NCBI GenBank assembly: GCA_963756025.1
Contig: CAVWMF010000008.1
Span: forward strand, 1-64,000
DNA: 64,000 nucleotides
Source of the DNA: Bog-473 sp963756025
Lineage (GTDB): Bacteria; Actinomycetota; Acidimicrobiia; Acidimicrobiales; RAAP-2
Direction: 5' to 3'
Shown one piece after another: positions 51,708 through 59,610 of the stretch. The stretch's first letter is position 1; each line of letters starts with the position of its first letter. Under the pieces are notes generated by a model. That model did no database searches. It saw only the letters and a list, made by a program, of their open reading frames with translations, and was not told the DNA's origin. A program made the position numbers and the translations under genes.

Positions 51708-51923
51708 ATGGACACCTCGCCGACACCAGAGCAGTCAGTGCGCCTCGACCTCGAGATCAGCCGTGCGCAAGACGGGCGCCTCGAAGGACAACTGCGGACC
51801 GAGGCCGCCGACCGCTGGAGCCCGTTTTCGGGCGTGCTCGAGCTCCTCAAGGTGATCGAGGACTCGCTCGACGCCGTCGAAATCGCCACTCACGTTCAGC
51901 CCAAGGAAGGAATTGAGTCATGA
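51708..51923 (+). CDS. Small acidic protein of unknown function
   Basis: 71 residues, acidic, with no membrane segment: VRLDLEISRAQDGRLEGQLR, then FSGVLELLKVIEDSLDAVEI. It resembles short helper proteins that sit first in stress or transport operons, but no family is recognised. The stop overlaps the ATG of the PspC gene (ATGA), so it belongs to this operon. ATG at 51708, 46 bp after the tandem CCTAGG repeat. Confidence 0.65.
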   Translation: MDTSPTPEQSVRLDLEISRAQDGRLEGQLRTEAADRWSPFSGVLELLKVIEDSLDAVEIATHVQPKEGIES

Positions 51924-52192
51924 AGAGCACAATGAACCAGACGGATGGAGCGGGATCCAAGCGATTCCACCGCTCTGTCGATGCACGGATGTTGGGCGGA
52001 GTCGCCGCGGGTCTCGCAACCTACTTCGCCGTCGACGTCACGTACGTACGGATCGCCTTCGCCGTGCTGTCGATTCTGGGGGGCGCCGGCCTTCCGCTCT
52101 ACCTCGCCGCGTGGGCGTTGATCCCCGAAGAGGGTTCTGATGTGGCCATAGCCGAGGGATTCTTCCGCCACGCCGGCGGTGCAACCTCGTGA
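51920..52192 (+). CDS. PspC domain membrane protein
   Basis: 90 residues consisting of a PspC domain: FHRSVDARMLGGVAAGLATY, FAVDVTYVRIAFAVLSILGG and AGLPLYLAAWALIPEE. PspC senses envelope stress in the phage-shock system of enterobacteria; in actinobacteria small PspC proteins occur alone or with transporters and their role is less clear. It overlaps the preceding small gene by 4 bp and is followed after 73 bp by the MMPL transporter. Confidence 0.9.
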   Translation: MKSTMNQTDGAGSKRFHRSVDARMLGGVAAGLATYFAVDVTYVRIAFAVLSILGGAGLPLYLAAWALIPEEGSDVAIAEGFFRHAGGATS

Positions 52193-52265
52193 ATGCCGTC
52201 CGAGTGGAAGTGAACCCGTCCCGGTCATTCGAAGTCCAGTCCTCTTGCTGTGAGAAAGGAACGTC

Positions 52266-54476
52266 ATGAGTCAGAATCCGTTGCGTGCCGAAGGAACTTC
52301 GGCTGACAAGCGCCGGCGAGCCCGGTTGGTCCTGTGGGCGGCCGGCGTCGTTGCCCTCCTGGGCCTCCTGGGGGGCGGCATCGCCTCGGCCCACCTGACT
52401 TCATCGCTTAGTGACTATGACGCCCCCGGTTCGGCCGTCGTACTGGCGCAGCATCAGATCCAGCGGGTCACGGGTGCCAATCCCGAAGAGGGCTACGAGG
52501 TAGTCGTCCGCACTGCGGCACCCATCGTGGTCTCGTCGCCCGTGCCGAGCCGAGTGGCGACTGTCGTTGCCCTCCTGCGGGCGCGTCCGGAGGTCAAGCG
52601 GGTCCTTGACTACGCCAACACCGGCGGCGGCTCGACCATGATCTCCAAAGACGGGGACTTCACCGTTGTCGTCGCCACAGTGGGCGCAGTGCAAGAGAAG
52701 CAGGCTGTTGCTGCCCTCCAGCACGCCATTGCGGCGCAACCTTCGCTCAAGGGCAACACCTGGCTCGGAGGGCCGACCGTGGCCGACGTCCAGATCGCCG
52801 CAGTGTCCTCCCAGGACCTGGGCCGAGCCGAGCTCTTTGCGCTGCCGTTCTTGATCCTGTTGCTCTTCTTCGTGTTCCGTGGTCTACGGGCCGCCGCCGT
52901 ACCGCTGCTCGGTGCAGTATTCGCCATCGCGGTCACCCTGGGCGTCATGGGTCTGGTGATCGTGGCCCTGCCGTTGTCGGTCTTTGCCCTCAACCTGGTC
53001 ATCGCTCTCGGACTGGGCCTCTCCGTCGACTTCAGCCTGCTCATCGTGTCCCGCTTCCGTGAGGAGTTTCGCCGGCAGGGCTCGGTCGAGTCGGCACTTG
53101 TCACCGTGAGGCAGACCGCAGGACACACCGTGCTCTTCAGCTCGCTCACCATTGCGGCAGCCATGGGGACACTGGCCATCTTCCCTGAGCGCTTCGTCTA
53201 CTCGATGGGGATCGCCGGTGCGATCGTGGTCCTGGCGGCCGGCGGCTTTGCCCTGCTCGTCCTACCGTCGCTCCTGACCGTCTTCGGAGAGCGCATCGCT
53301 CCGCACACCTCTTCACGGCGCCACGCTCTCCCGGCGCAGGATGGGGCCCAGACCACAGGACGCTGGTATCGGATCGCCACTGTCGTCATGCGGCGACCCG
53401 CCCTTTGGGCCCTCTCCGCGGTCCTGATCCTGGTCGTTCTCTCCGCGCCGTTCCTTCACGTCTCCTTCACCGGGGCCGATGCGAGCGCGCTGCCCGCCAG
53501 TAGCTCAGCCGGCACTGCCTATGAGCTAGTCCAGAGTAAGTTCGCCGCCTTTTCCGAGGCACCCGCCGGTCTTGTCGTCGACGCCGCGCACCCGACGGCA
53601 AGAGATTTGACGTCACTGAACGCCAAGACAGCAGCCGTTCCTGGAGTGAAGGCGGTTTCGACCTTCGAGCACCTCGGAGGCTCCCTGTGGGAGGCCAACG
53701 TGGCCCTTTCCTCGCCGCCACTGTCACCGGCAGCCCAACGGACCGTTAACGACCTTCAGTCGTTGCACGGGCCGGGAGAGCTCACCGTGGTGGGACAGAC
53801 GGCCTCCTTCTTGTCGCTGCAGAAGAGCCTCAAGTCCCACCTCCCAGTGGTCCTCGGGCTGATCGTGCTGATCGCGCTGGTGATGCTCTTCGCCATGACT
53901 CGCTCAGTCGTGCTCCCGCTCATGGCAGTGGTGATGAACATCTTCACCATCGGCGCCACCTTCGGCATGCTGGTGTGGGCCTTCCAGTGGGGTCACCTCA
54001 GCCACCTCTTGGGGTTCAACGGCCCGGGTGCCCTGCAGTCAACGTCACTCATCATCATCCTCGCCGTGGTCTTCGGGCTCTCGACCGACTACGGCGTCTT
54101 CCTCCTCGGACGGATGAAGGAGGAGCATGACGCCGGGGCAACCCCAGACCAGGCTGTCGCCCTCGGTCTCGATCGCACCGGGGGGATCGTCAGTGCCGCC
54201 GCCGTCTGTCTGGCTCTGGCGATGGGTGCTCTTGTCCTCTCCCGACTTGTCTTCGTCAAGGAACTCGGTCTCGGCGTGGCGTTCGCGGTGCTCCTCGATG
54301 CAACAGTTGTCCGGGCCATCCTGGTACCCGCCGTGATGAAGCTTCTCGGCCCGGTCGCCTGGTGGTCTCCTCGTCAGGCCCGGGCCCAGGCCCAGCCCCT
54401 CATCTCAGTCCCCGTCATTCCGCAGGCGCCACTCGTCCCCGAGGCGGCCCTCGCTGACCTCTCGGCGACGAAGTAA
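52266..54476 (+). CDS. MMPL family RND transporter
   Basis: Intact 736-residue membrane exporter with two repeats, each with a periplasmic domain and a helix bundle. The proton-relay motifs are GLGLSVDFSLLIVSRFREEF in the first repeat and VFGLSTDYGVFLLGRMKEEH in the second. An N-terminal helix (VVALLGLLGGGIASAHLTS) opens it. MMPL proteins export lipids, glycolipids or antibiotics; the substrate here is not evident. A ribosome site AGAAAGGA precedes the ATG at 52266. The rest of the operon (cupin, epimerase, hydrolase) suggests a small-molecule or lipid product. Confidence 0.93.
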   Translation: MSQNPLRAEGTSADKRRRARLVLWAAGVVALLGLLGGGIASAHLTSSLSDYDAPGSAVVLAQHQIQRVTGANPEEGYEVVVRTAAPIVVSSPVPSRVATVVALLRARPEVKRVLDYANTGGGSTMISKDGDFTVVVATVGAVQEKQAVAALQHAIAAQPSLKGNTWLGGPTVADVQIAAVSSQDLGRAELFALPFLILLLFFVFRGLRAAAVPLLGAVFAIAVTLGVMGLVIVALPLSVFALNLVIALGLGLSVDFSLLIVSRFREEFRRQGSVESALVTVRQTAGHTVLFSSLTIAAAMGTLAIFPERFVYSMGIAGAIVVLAAGGFALLVLPSLLTVFGERIAPHTSSRRHALPAQDGAQTTGRWYRIATVVMRRPALWALSAVLILVVLSAPFLHVSFTGADASALPASSSAGTAYELVQSKFAAFSEAPAGLVVDAAHPTARDLTSLNAKTAAVPGVKAVSTFEHLGGSLWEANVALSSPPLSPAAQRTVNDLQSLHGPGELTVVGQTASFLSLQKSLKSHLPVVLGLIVLIALVMLFAMTRSVVLPLMAVVMNIFTIGATFGMLVWAFQWGHLSHLLGFNGPGALQSTSLIIILAVVFGLSTDYGVFLLGRMKEEHDAGATPDQAVALGLDRTGGIVSAAAVCLALAMGALVLSRLVFVKELGLGVAFAVLLDATVVRAILVPAVMKLLGPVAWWSPRQARAQAQPLISVPVIPQAPLVPEAALADLSATK

Positions 54477-54492
54477 GGACAGGACAAGGCAC

Positions 54493-55053
54493 ATGACCAC
54501 CTTCCGACCCTTCTTCAACACCGCCACCGGCGAGTGGATCGAGTACACCGCCGTCGCCGAACACAACGATGGGGAACTCGTCCGTTTCAACTGGCGCAGC
54601 GTGCCCGGTGGCACCATCACCGAGCACATCCACCCAGACCAGGAAGAACGGTTCACCATCGTGGCCGGTGAAGCCCACTTCACTCTCGCCGGTGAGGAAA
54701 GGACCGCTGGGCCGGGAGACACAATCGTGGTCCCGGCCGGTGTTCGCCACTCCGAAGGAAATCTCGGATCGGTCGAGATCGAGGGCGTGGTGGAGCTCCG
54801 TCCCGCCCTGCGCACCAAGGAGTTTCACGAAGCTGTCGCCGGCCTAGTGGCCGACGGGAGAACGACGCCTCGGGGGGCACCCAAGAACCCGCTCCAGCTT
54901 GGTGCCACCTTCTGGCACTTCCGCCACGAGAGCCGGGTGACATCGCCGCCCATCTGGGTGCAGAACCTGATGCTGCCCCCCTTATGGACGGTGGCAAAGG
55001 TGTTCGGCGTGAAGCCGTATTACGAAAGGTGGGACAGCCGTGTCAGTGAGTGA
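54493..55053 (+). CDS. Cupin domain protein
   Basis: Intact, 186 residues. Cupin motif 1 is GGTITEHIHPDQEERFTIVA (two His and a Glu for metal) and motif 2 is PGDTIVVPAGVRHSEGN with the third His. The C-terminal 60 residues (FHEAVAGLVADGRTTPRGAP; WVQNLMLPPLWTVAKVFGVK) are extra to the cupin and helical. The role could be a dioxygenase, isomerase or sugar binder; none is provable. Its end overlaps the next gene by 14 bp. Preceded by the MMPL stop at 16 bp. Confidence 0.88.
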   Translation: MTTFRPFFNTATGEWIEYTAVAEHNDGELVRFNWRSVPGGTITEHIHPDQEERFTIVAGEAHFTLAGEERTAGPGDTIVVPAGVRHSEGNLGSVEIEGVVELRPALRTKEFHEAVAGLVADGRTTPRGAPKNPLQLGATFWHFRHESRVTSPPIWVQNLMLPPLWTVAKVFGVKPYYERWDSRVSE

Positions 55054-56029
55054 GAACAGGCTGCAGGTGGTCTTCGGATCAGGACAGGTAGGCCGGGCAC
55101 TTGCCGCTCACCTGGTCGGGTTGGGTCTGCCCGTGCGAGTGGTATCGCGCCACCGGCCGATGGGCCTTTCCGCTGTCGTCGACTGGCGTGGGGCCGATGC
55201 GACCGATCCCGAAGTCGCCTCCAACGCGGCCGAGGGCGCCTGCGTCATCTACCAGTGCCTCAACGCGCCTTACACGAAATGGGCAGAGCTCTTCCCTCCG
55301 CTCCAGCGGGGAGTTCTGGCCGCGGCCGAACGAACCGGCGCGCTCCTCGTGACCCTAGAGAACCTGTACGCCTATGGGCCCACCGATGGCGCACCGATGA
55401 CCGAAGACCTCCCTCTTGCGGCGACCACGGTCAAGGGCCGAACACGAGCGGCCATGAGCCAGGAGTTGCTCGCCGCCCGAGACGCCGGCCGTGCCCATAT
55501 CACCATTGGGCGGGCCTCGGACTTCTTCGGTGCCGGCGTGACCGAGTCAACGCTGGGCGAGCGAATCTTTGCCAACGCCCTGGCGGGTCGTCGAGCCGAC
55601 TTCATCGGCAACCCTGATCTGCCGCATACGTACAGTTACGTGCCCGACATCGCAGCAGGTTTGGCCACCCTGGGCACGGACGCGCGTGCCATCGACGGGG
55701 TATGGCACCTCCCCGGTCCCGAAACCACCACAACCCGCCAGATCCTCGATCTCGTGGCACACGAGGTCGGACACCCGGTCGGCATTCGCTCGGTGTCCAA
55801 GCTGGCTGTGCGTGCCCTCGGACTGGTCAACCCCATGATGCGGGCTCTGGTCGAAATGGCCTACGAGTTCGACGAGCCTTTCGTTCTCGACACCACCAAG
55901 TACGAGAGCGTGTTCGGTGAGGGCGGCACCCCGCTCCCCATCGCCATCGCTGCGACGGTCGATGGCTACCGGAGCAAGACCGCCGGAACGTCAGCCCTCC
56001 TCGCAGACGGAGAGACGTTGCGAGGGTGA
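55040..56029 (+). CDS. NAD-dependent epimerase/dehydratase family protein
   Basis: Intact 329-residue extended SDR. The nucleotide motif is VVFGSGQVGRALAAHLVGLG, then VVSRHRPMGL; Tyr and Lys of the active site fall in LENLYAYGPTDGAPM and TVKGRTRAAM. The substrate half has YSYVPDIAAGLATLG and WHLPGPETTTTRQILDLVAH. GTG start at 55040 overlaps the cupin gene. Related proteins reduce or epimerise sugar nucleotides or act as NmrA-like sensors; the intact Tyr/Lys favours catalysis. Confidence 0.88.
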   Translation: MSVSENRLQVVFGSGQVGRALAAHLVGLGLPVRVVSRHRPMGLSAVVDWRGADATDPEVASNAAEGACVIYQCLNAPYTKWAELFPPLQRGVLAAAERTGALLVTLENLYAYGPTDGAPMTEDLPLAATTVKGRTRAAMSQELLAARDAGRAHITIGRASDFFGAGVTESTLGERIFANALAGRRADFIGNPDLPHTYSYVPDIAAGLATLGTDARAIDGVWHLPGPETTTTRQILDLVAHEVGHPVGIRSVSKLAVRALGLVNPMMRALVEMAYEFDEPFVLDTTKYESVFGEGGTPLPIAIAATVDGYRSKTAGTSALLADGETLRG

Positions 56030-56106
56030 GATAGCTCCCGGGACAACTCCGACAAGCGTGCTTTCAGTTCTTACGACGTCACCTACAAGTCAAGAAAGGC
56101 TTCCCC

Positions 56107-56940
56107 ATGAAAACGAACTCCACTTCTCCAGTAAGCAACGCCTCATTCCTCGATCGCCCTGAAGGCCGGATCGGCTACGACATCGGCGGCGATGGTCCGC
56201 TGGTCGTGCTGGTACCCGGTATGGGCGATCTGCGGAGTGCGTACCGTTTTCTCGCCCCCGCCCTGCGTCAGGAGGGCTACCGGGTGGCATGTACGGACCT
56301 CCGTGGTCACGGCGATAGCGACGCGACGTTCACCTCCTACGGAGACGTCGAGACGGCGGACGACATCATCGCCCTCATTGAGGAACTCGAGGGCCCTGCT
56401 GTCGTGGTGGGCAACTCCATGGGAGCCGGCGCAGCCGCCTATGCCGCGGCCGAGCGACCCGACCTCATCAATGGCCTGGTCCTCGTTGGACCCTTCGTTC
56501 GCAACGGCAAGACCACTGCCATGCAGAGAGTCCTCCTGAGGGTCGCCATGGCGCGGCCCTGGGCGGCTATGTCGTGGAACTCCTATCTGCCCAAGCTCTA
56601 CAAGGGCCAGCTCCCCGTCGATTTCGACGAGTACCGCAGAACGGTCGTGGCGAGTCTTCGCCGACCCGGGTACGCCAAGTCCTTCTCCCTCACCACCCGC
56701 ACCGACCATGCGATGGCCGAGTCACGCCTCGGAGAAGTCGCAGCACCCACCATGGTCGTGATGGGCGAGTTGGATCCTGACTTCCCGGATCCACATGCCG
56801 AGGCAGAGTGGATCTCGCACACTCTTCATGGAAGTGTCGTTATGGTGCCCGACGCCGGCCACTATCCGCAGTCACAGCAACCCGACATCACGACAAAAGC
56901 GGTAATGAGCTTCTTAGAGGAGGTCGACCATCGTGCCTAG
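56107..56940 (+). CDS. Alpha/beta hydrolase
   Basis: Intact, 277 residues. Oxyanion region VVLVPGMGDLRSAY, nucleophile elbow VVGNSMGAGAAAYA, acid VMGELDPDFPDPHAEA, catalytic His PDAGHYPQSQQPD: the full Ser-Asp-His triad. It acts on an ester, haloalkane-type or epoxide substrate; none can be assigned. A ribosome site AAGAAAGG lies 12 bp before the ATG. The stop overlaps the next gene by 8 bp. Confidence 0.9.
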   Translation: MKTNSTSPVSNASFLDRPEGRIGYDIGGDGPLVVLVPGMGDLRSAYRFLAPALRQEGYRVACTDLRGHGDSDATFTSYGDVETADDIIALIEELEGPAVVVGNSMGAGAAAYAAAERPDLINGLVLVGPFVRNGKTTAMQRVLLRVAMARPWAAMSWNSYLPKLYKGQLPVDFDEYRRTVVASLRRPGYAKSFSLTTRTDHAMAESRLGEVAAPTMVVMGELDPDFPDPHAEAEWISHTLHGSVVMVPDAGHYPQSQQPDITTKAVMSFLEEVDHRA

Positions 56941-57433
56941 GCAGCGGCCGATCCCTATTCCTGCGAGCGGCGCTGCGGAAAGCGCCGGTACGCCAATCGC
57001 TTACAGCCTTACGGAAAACGCTGGCATGTTGGACGGCACAGTTGTCGGTGCTCCTCGGCTGTGGCTCCAGCTTGAAGGAGCCACGCTCGTGGTCGGTGCC
57101 CTCGTTGCCTTCTCCAGCACCCACCGATCGTGGTGGTTGGTTCCGCTGGTTCTGTTCCTTCCCGATCTCTTCATGGCTGGCTATGTCGGAGGTACGCGAA
57201 TCGGCGCGCACGTGTACAACCTGGCTCACACGACACCCCTGCCGGCACTGATGGTGGGGTACGGATGGTGGCAGCATAGACCTCTGCTCTTAGCTCTGGG
57301 CTTGGTGTGGCTCGGGCACATCGGAATGGACCGATTGCTCACCTTCGGCGTCAAGTATCCCGATCACTTCCAGCACACGCATCTGAGTAGCCCGCACGGA
57401 AACCCACGGCTCGTCCGTTTAACGAGTGGTTGA
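56933..57433 (+). CDS. DUF4260 family membrane protein
   Basis: Intact, 166 residues, with four predicted helices. The family pattern is clear: LWLQLEGATLVVGALVAFSS, PLVLFLPDLFMAGYVGGTRI, GAHVYNLAHTTPLPALMVGY and WLGHIGMDRLLTFGVKYPDH followed by FQHTHL. DUF4260 proteins are small integral membrane proteins of unknown function. GTG start at 56933 overlaps the hydrolase stop. It is the last gene of the operon; the mobile-element genes begin about 65 bp further on. Confidence 0.88.
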   Translation: MPRQRPIPIPASGAAESAGTPIAYSLTENAGMLDGTVVGAPRLWLQLEGATLVVGALVAFSSTHRSWWLVPLVLFLPDLFMAGYVGGTRIGAHVYNLAHTTPLPALMVGYGWWQHRPLLLALGLVWLGHIGMDRLLTFGVKYPDHFQHTHLSSPHGNPRLVRLTSG

Positions 57434-57498
57434 GCTTGGGGGTCGGTGATAGCGGCAGACTGCCCGGACCGCAACCCGGAATTTGGCGAAACACGCGA

Positions 57499-57705
57499 TC
57501 AGGCCCTCTCCACGGCGTTCGTCGGCGACCCATCAGAGCGCAACCACGCGGCCAAATCCTCGTCGAGGATTCGAATGCAACGCCCAATTCGGCGAGCACG
57601 GAGGTTGCCTCTTTTGATTTCCTTTCGGAGGGTCCCTGCCGACACCGCGGCCTGGGCGGCTGCCTCGGGCACGGTTAGAACTCCAGGGAGACGAGCTACG
57701 CTCAT
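57499..57705 (-). CDS. Excisionase-like HTH (MerR/HTH_17) protein
   Basis: 68 residues with a single winged helix of the HTH_17/excisionase type: LPGVLTVPEAAAQAAVSAGT, LRKEIKRGNLRARRIGRCIR, ILDEDLAAWLR. Such proteins are excisionases or repressors of integrative elements and plasmids. ATG at 57705 overlaps the stop of the upstream small gene (ATGA). The frame is open further upstream to 58011, but the coding signal there is in another frame after 57765. Confidence 0.8.
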   Translation of the reverse strand: MSVARLPGVLTVPEAAAQAAVSAGTLRKEIKRGNLRARRIGRCIRILDEDLAAWLRSDGSPTNAVERA

Positions 57706-58011
57706 AGCTGCCGGTCCAGGTGATCGAGGAGTTGTTCCAATCTCACCAGGCTCAGGTCTACGGGCGCGCGGTTCCCGGTTCTGAACCGGTACATCGTTTC
57801 CGGAATTCAGCGGCCGCCTGCTGTTGGTGAGCCACAGCGCCTCGACCATTGACTGGCTCAGGGTCACCGTCGCCTGTTCGCACCTGGCGTCGACGCCGCG
57901 TGCGTCGTATTCGCCGACCCGTAGCGCGGCGGCAACCCGCCTCTCCGGCGTTGCGCTCTGCCTCAGAAGATGCGGACGCGTGTACTTCTGCTTGATTGCC
58001 ACCTTGGCCAT
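57702..58011 (-). CDS. Small protein upstream of the excisionase
   Basis: About 103 residues, not recognised. It reads VAIKQKYTRPHLLRQSATPE, RVAAALRVGEYDARGVDARC, ATVTLSQSMVEALWLTNSRR and then, after a frameshift near 57765, VDLSLVRLEQLLDHLDRQL with a stop that overlaps the ATG of the HTH gene. The charged N-terminus and C-terminal helix are compatible with a regulator or antitoxin-like partner, but this is not shown. Directly upstream lie the 12-bp tandem repeats. Confidence 0.55.
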
Positions 58012-58090
58012 ACGATCCTGGGAACCTCCGTTCTCTGAGGAGTTGTCGGGTGGTTGTGGGGGAGTTCATGGCCCCACCATGAGGGTTGAG

Positions 58091-58126
58091 CTTCATGAAA
58101 ACTGTCATGAAAACCTTCATGATTGG
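58091..58126. repeat. Three 12-bp tandem repeats (iteron-like)
   Basis: CTTCATGAAAAC (58091-58102), TGTCATGAAAAC (58103-58114) and CTTCATGATTGG (58115-58126) are consecutive 12-bp direct repeats sharing TCATGA. They stand 80 bp upstream of the minus-strand small gene/excisionase pair, so they may be an operator or a replication/transfer iteron. The TTCATGA core recurs in the nearby 20-bp dyads. Confidence 0.7.
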
Positions 58127-58410
58127 AGAAAAGTCAAGGAATCTTGCCGCAGTTCAGCCACCGCTCTCGGGGCTTCACGATGAACGAACGGAGTCTTTTG
58201 CCTGGTGAAAGGGTTCATGATCCCGACCGTGAAGGGTTAATGGTTCCGTCGGAGCGCTCGCAGGCAAACGGCGTGGCGGGAGCATGAGCGCTTCGCCTGG
58301 TGTCGCACCGTCGCCGTCAGTCAATGGTCGCTGCGGAATACGGCTCGCCCCCGGAGATCGCCGGCCACGCCGGCGCCGGGGTCGGCCTTTATGTCCTCAC
58401 TCGGCCTGAT

Positions 58411-58428
58411 GGCCGTCCATTGACGGCC
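58411..58428. other. Perfect hairpin GGCCGTC-CATT-GACGGCC
   Basis: Seven-bp perfect stem with a CATT loop inside the non-coding region, upstream of the larger hairpin at 58455-58511. Its role is not known; stem-loops are common around nic sites of transfer origins. Confidence 0.5.
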
Positions 58429-58454
58429 GCCGCCGGTGCGAGAAATCGCGTGTA

Positions 58455-58511
58455 GGTGATCGATGACAGGAAAAGGCGGGGCGACAAGCGCCCCACCCGC
58501 CATCAATCACC
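58455..58511. other. Long imperfect hairpin, candidate transfer-origin structure
   Basis: GGTGAT at 58455-58460 pairs with ATCACC at 58506-58511, GATG at 58462 with CATC at 58501, and the inner GGCGGGGCG at 58475-58483 with CGCCCC...CCCGCC at 58489-58501. The structure lies 672 bp upstream of mobC and the relaxase. It could be part of oriT; it could also be an attenuator for the region that follows it. Confidence 0.4.
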
Positions 58512-59182
58512 AAAGGAGGGCCCAGGACGATGCGTTCGGCGTGAATCAGAGAACGGGCAAAATCCCTGCGTGCGGGGTTCACGGTTCCCATCATGAAGGG
58601 TTAACGATCCGAGTGGCCCGTTGGTCGACACTTGGCCGCCCGTTAGTCAAACAAGGCCGAAGGGCGAACAACATCCCAGCTCAAGGGGTTCACGGTGGCA
58701 ACCATGAACCCCTTCATGACGGAGCAAAGAGGGTTCATCCTGCAGGAAAGTTCGCGCGCCGAATTCGCTGCCCAGTTCCTTGTATGCGAACAAACCAACC
58801 GAATCAACGGCCGCTGAACCCCTGCAACTATGGGAGGCAACCCGACAGGGGCGTGGCGGGCTCAGCCTCGTTTGCCTGGTGGGGGAGACATTTCGTTTAC
58901 CCGCGAATACCGAGGGTTTGCGCGATCACGACGGCTGCCTTTTGCCATCAGTCTCTCTGTTGCGTCGACAATGCTGGGCTGTGCGACCGAGGTGCGAAGT
59001 CAAAACGAGAGCCCGTAGGCCTCACTGTTTCTCCGGCCAGCGCGACGATCATGAAGGTCGTCGCGCGTCATGAAGCACAGAGCAAGATGGTCAAACAGGT
59101 CCCCTGTTTGAGACGAGCGTTGCCGTTGGCCTCGCTCGATGACTGTCCCCGAGGTTTCCTCGGGTTCGCTGCGCTGGGCGAG

Positions 59183-59610
59183 ATGACCGAACCAATGGAC
59201 GAAGAGAGGGCAACAACTTCGACATCGAAGCGGATATCCCGTATGCCGACCTTGACCGGTGGCCGGCACTTCGTGGTGAAGTTGCGGTTGTCCGATTCCG
59301 AGCACGATGAGCTTCGGCGCAGAGCGACGACAGCGGGAATGTCGGTGCAGCGATTCCTCTTCGACGCGGCAATGGCCGGTTCAGCCGCTCAATCGGCCGA
59401 GCGGCGGCGAGCGCACAAGGGGATGCGCAGCGAGCCCGACTCGTCTTGACCAGCATCGCCAACAATGTGAACCAGTTGGCCAAATGGGCGAACACCAACC
59501 ATGTCCTCCCCGACGCCTTCGGGGTCGCTCTCGACGACGTCCGCCGAGCCACCGCCGAGGTGGCCGAGACACATAGACGACTTGGGTCGAGCTTCGGGGA
59601 ACCTCGATGA
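59183..59610 (+). CDS. mobC: MobC-like plasmid mobilization protein
   Basis: Relaxosome accessory protein of about 142 residues. Pattern: a basic N-terminus, FVVKLRLSDSEHDELRRRAT, AGMSVQRFLFDAAMAGSAAQ, then after a frameshift near 59415 LVLTSIANNVNQLAKWANTN and DDVRRATAEVAETHRRL. NNVNQLAKWAN is the hallmark of the MobC C-terminus. It helps melt oriT DNA for the relaxase. Its stop overlaps the relaxase ATG (ATGA). ATG at 59183 (MTEPMDEER). Confidence 0.85.

Larger units (their letters stand above)
58065..58708. repeat. Family of four dispersed 20-bp dyads
   Basis: Four copies of a 20-bp dyad fit the consensus TTCAYGRYnnCnAYCRTGAA: 58065-58084 (TTCATGGCCCCACCATGAGG), 58214-58233 (TTCATGATCCCGACCGTGAA), 58578-58597 (TTCACGGTTCCCATCATGAA) and 58689-58708 (TTCACGGTGGCAACCATGAA). 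The last three are preceded by GGG, and the second and third are followed by GGGTTAA. Spacings are unequal (149, 364 and 111 bp). The symmetry suggests a dimeric DNA-binding protein. Confidence 0.75.
58012..59182. other. 1.2-kb non-coding region of the mobile element
   Basis: No convincing gene lies here. An open frame on the plus strand from 58463 covers repeats and has no coding character. The stretch holds the tandem 12-bp repeats, four 20-bp dyads and two hairpins listed separately, ends at mobC, and is the natural place for the transfer origin and the element's control region. Shorter TCATGAAG copies occur near 59050 and 59068. A Shine-Dalgarno-like AAAGGAGG at 58512 is followed by an ATG at 58530 with only four codons before TGA. 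Confidence 0.6.

Noticed and set aside
58463..59182. Open frame on the plus strand running into mobC
   Set aside because: It translates the dyad repeats and hairpins and has no coding pattern; the mobC start at 59183 is sufficient.
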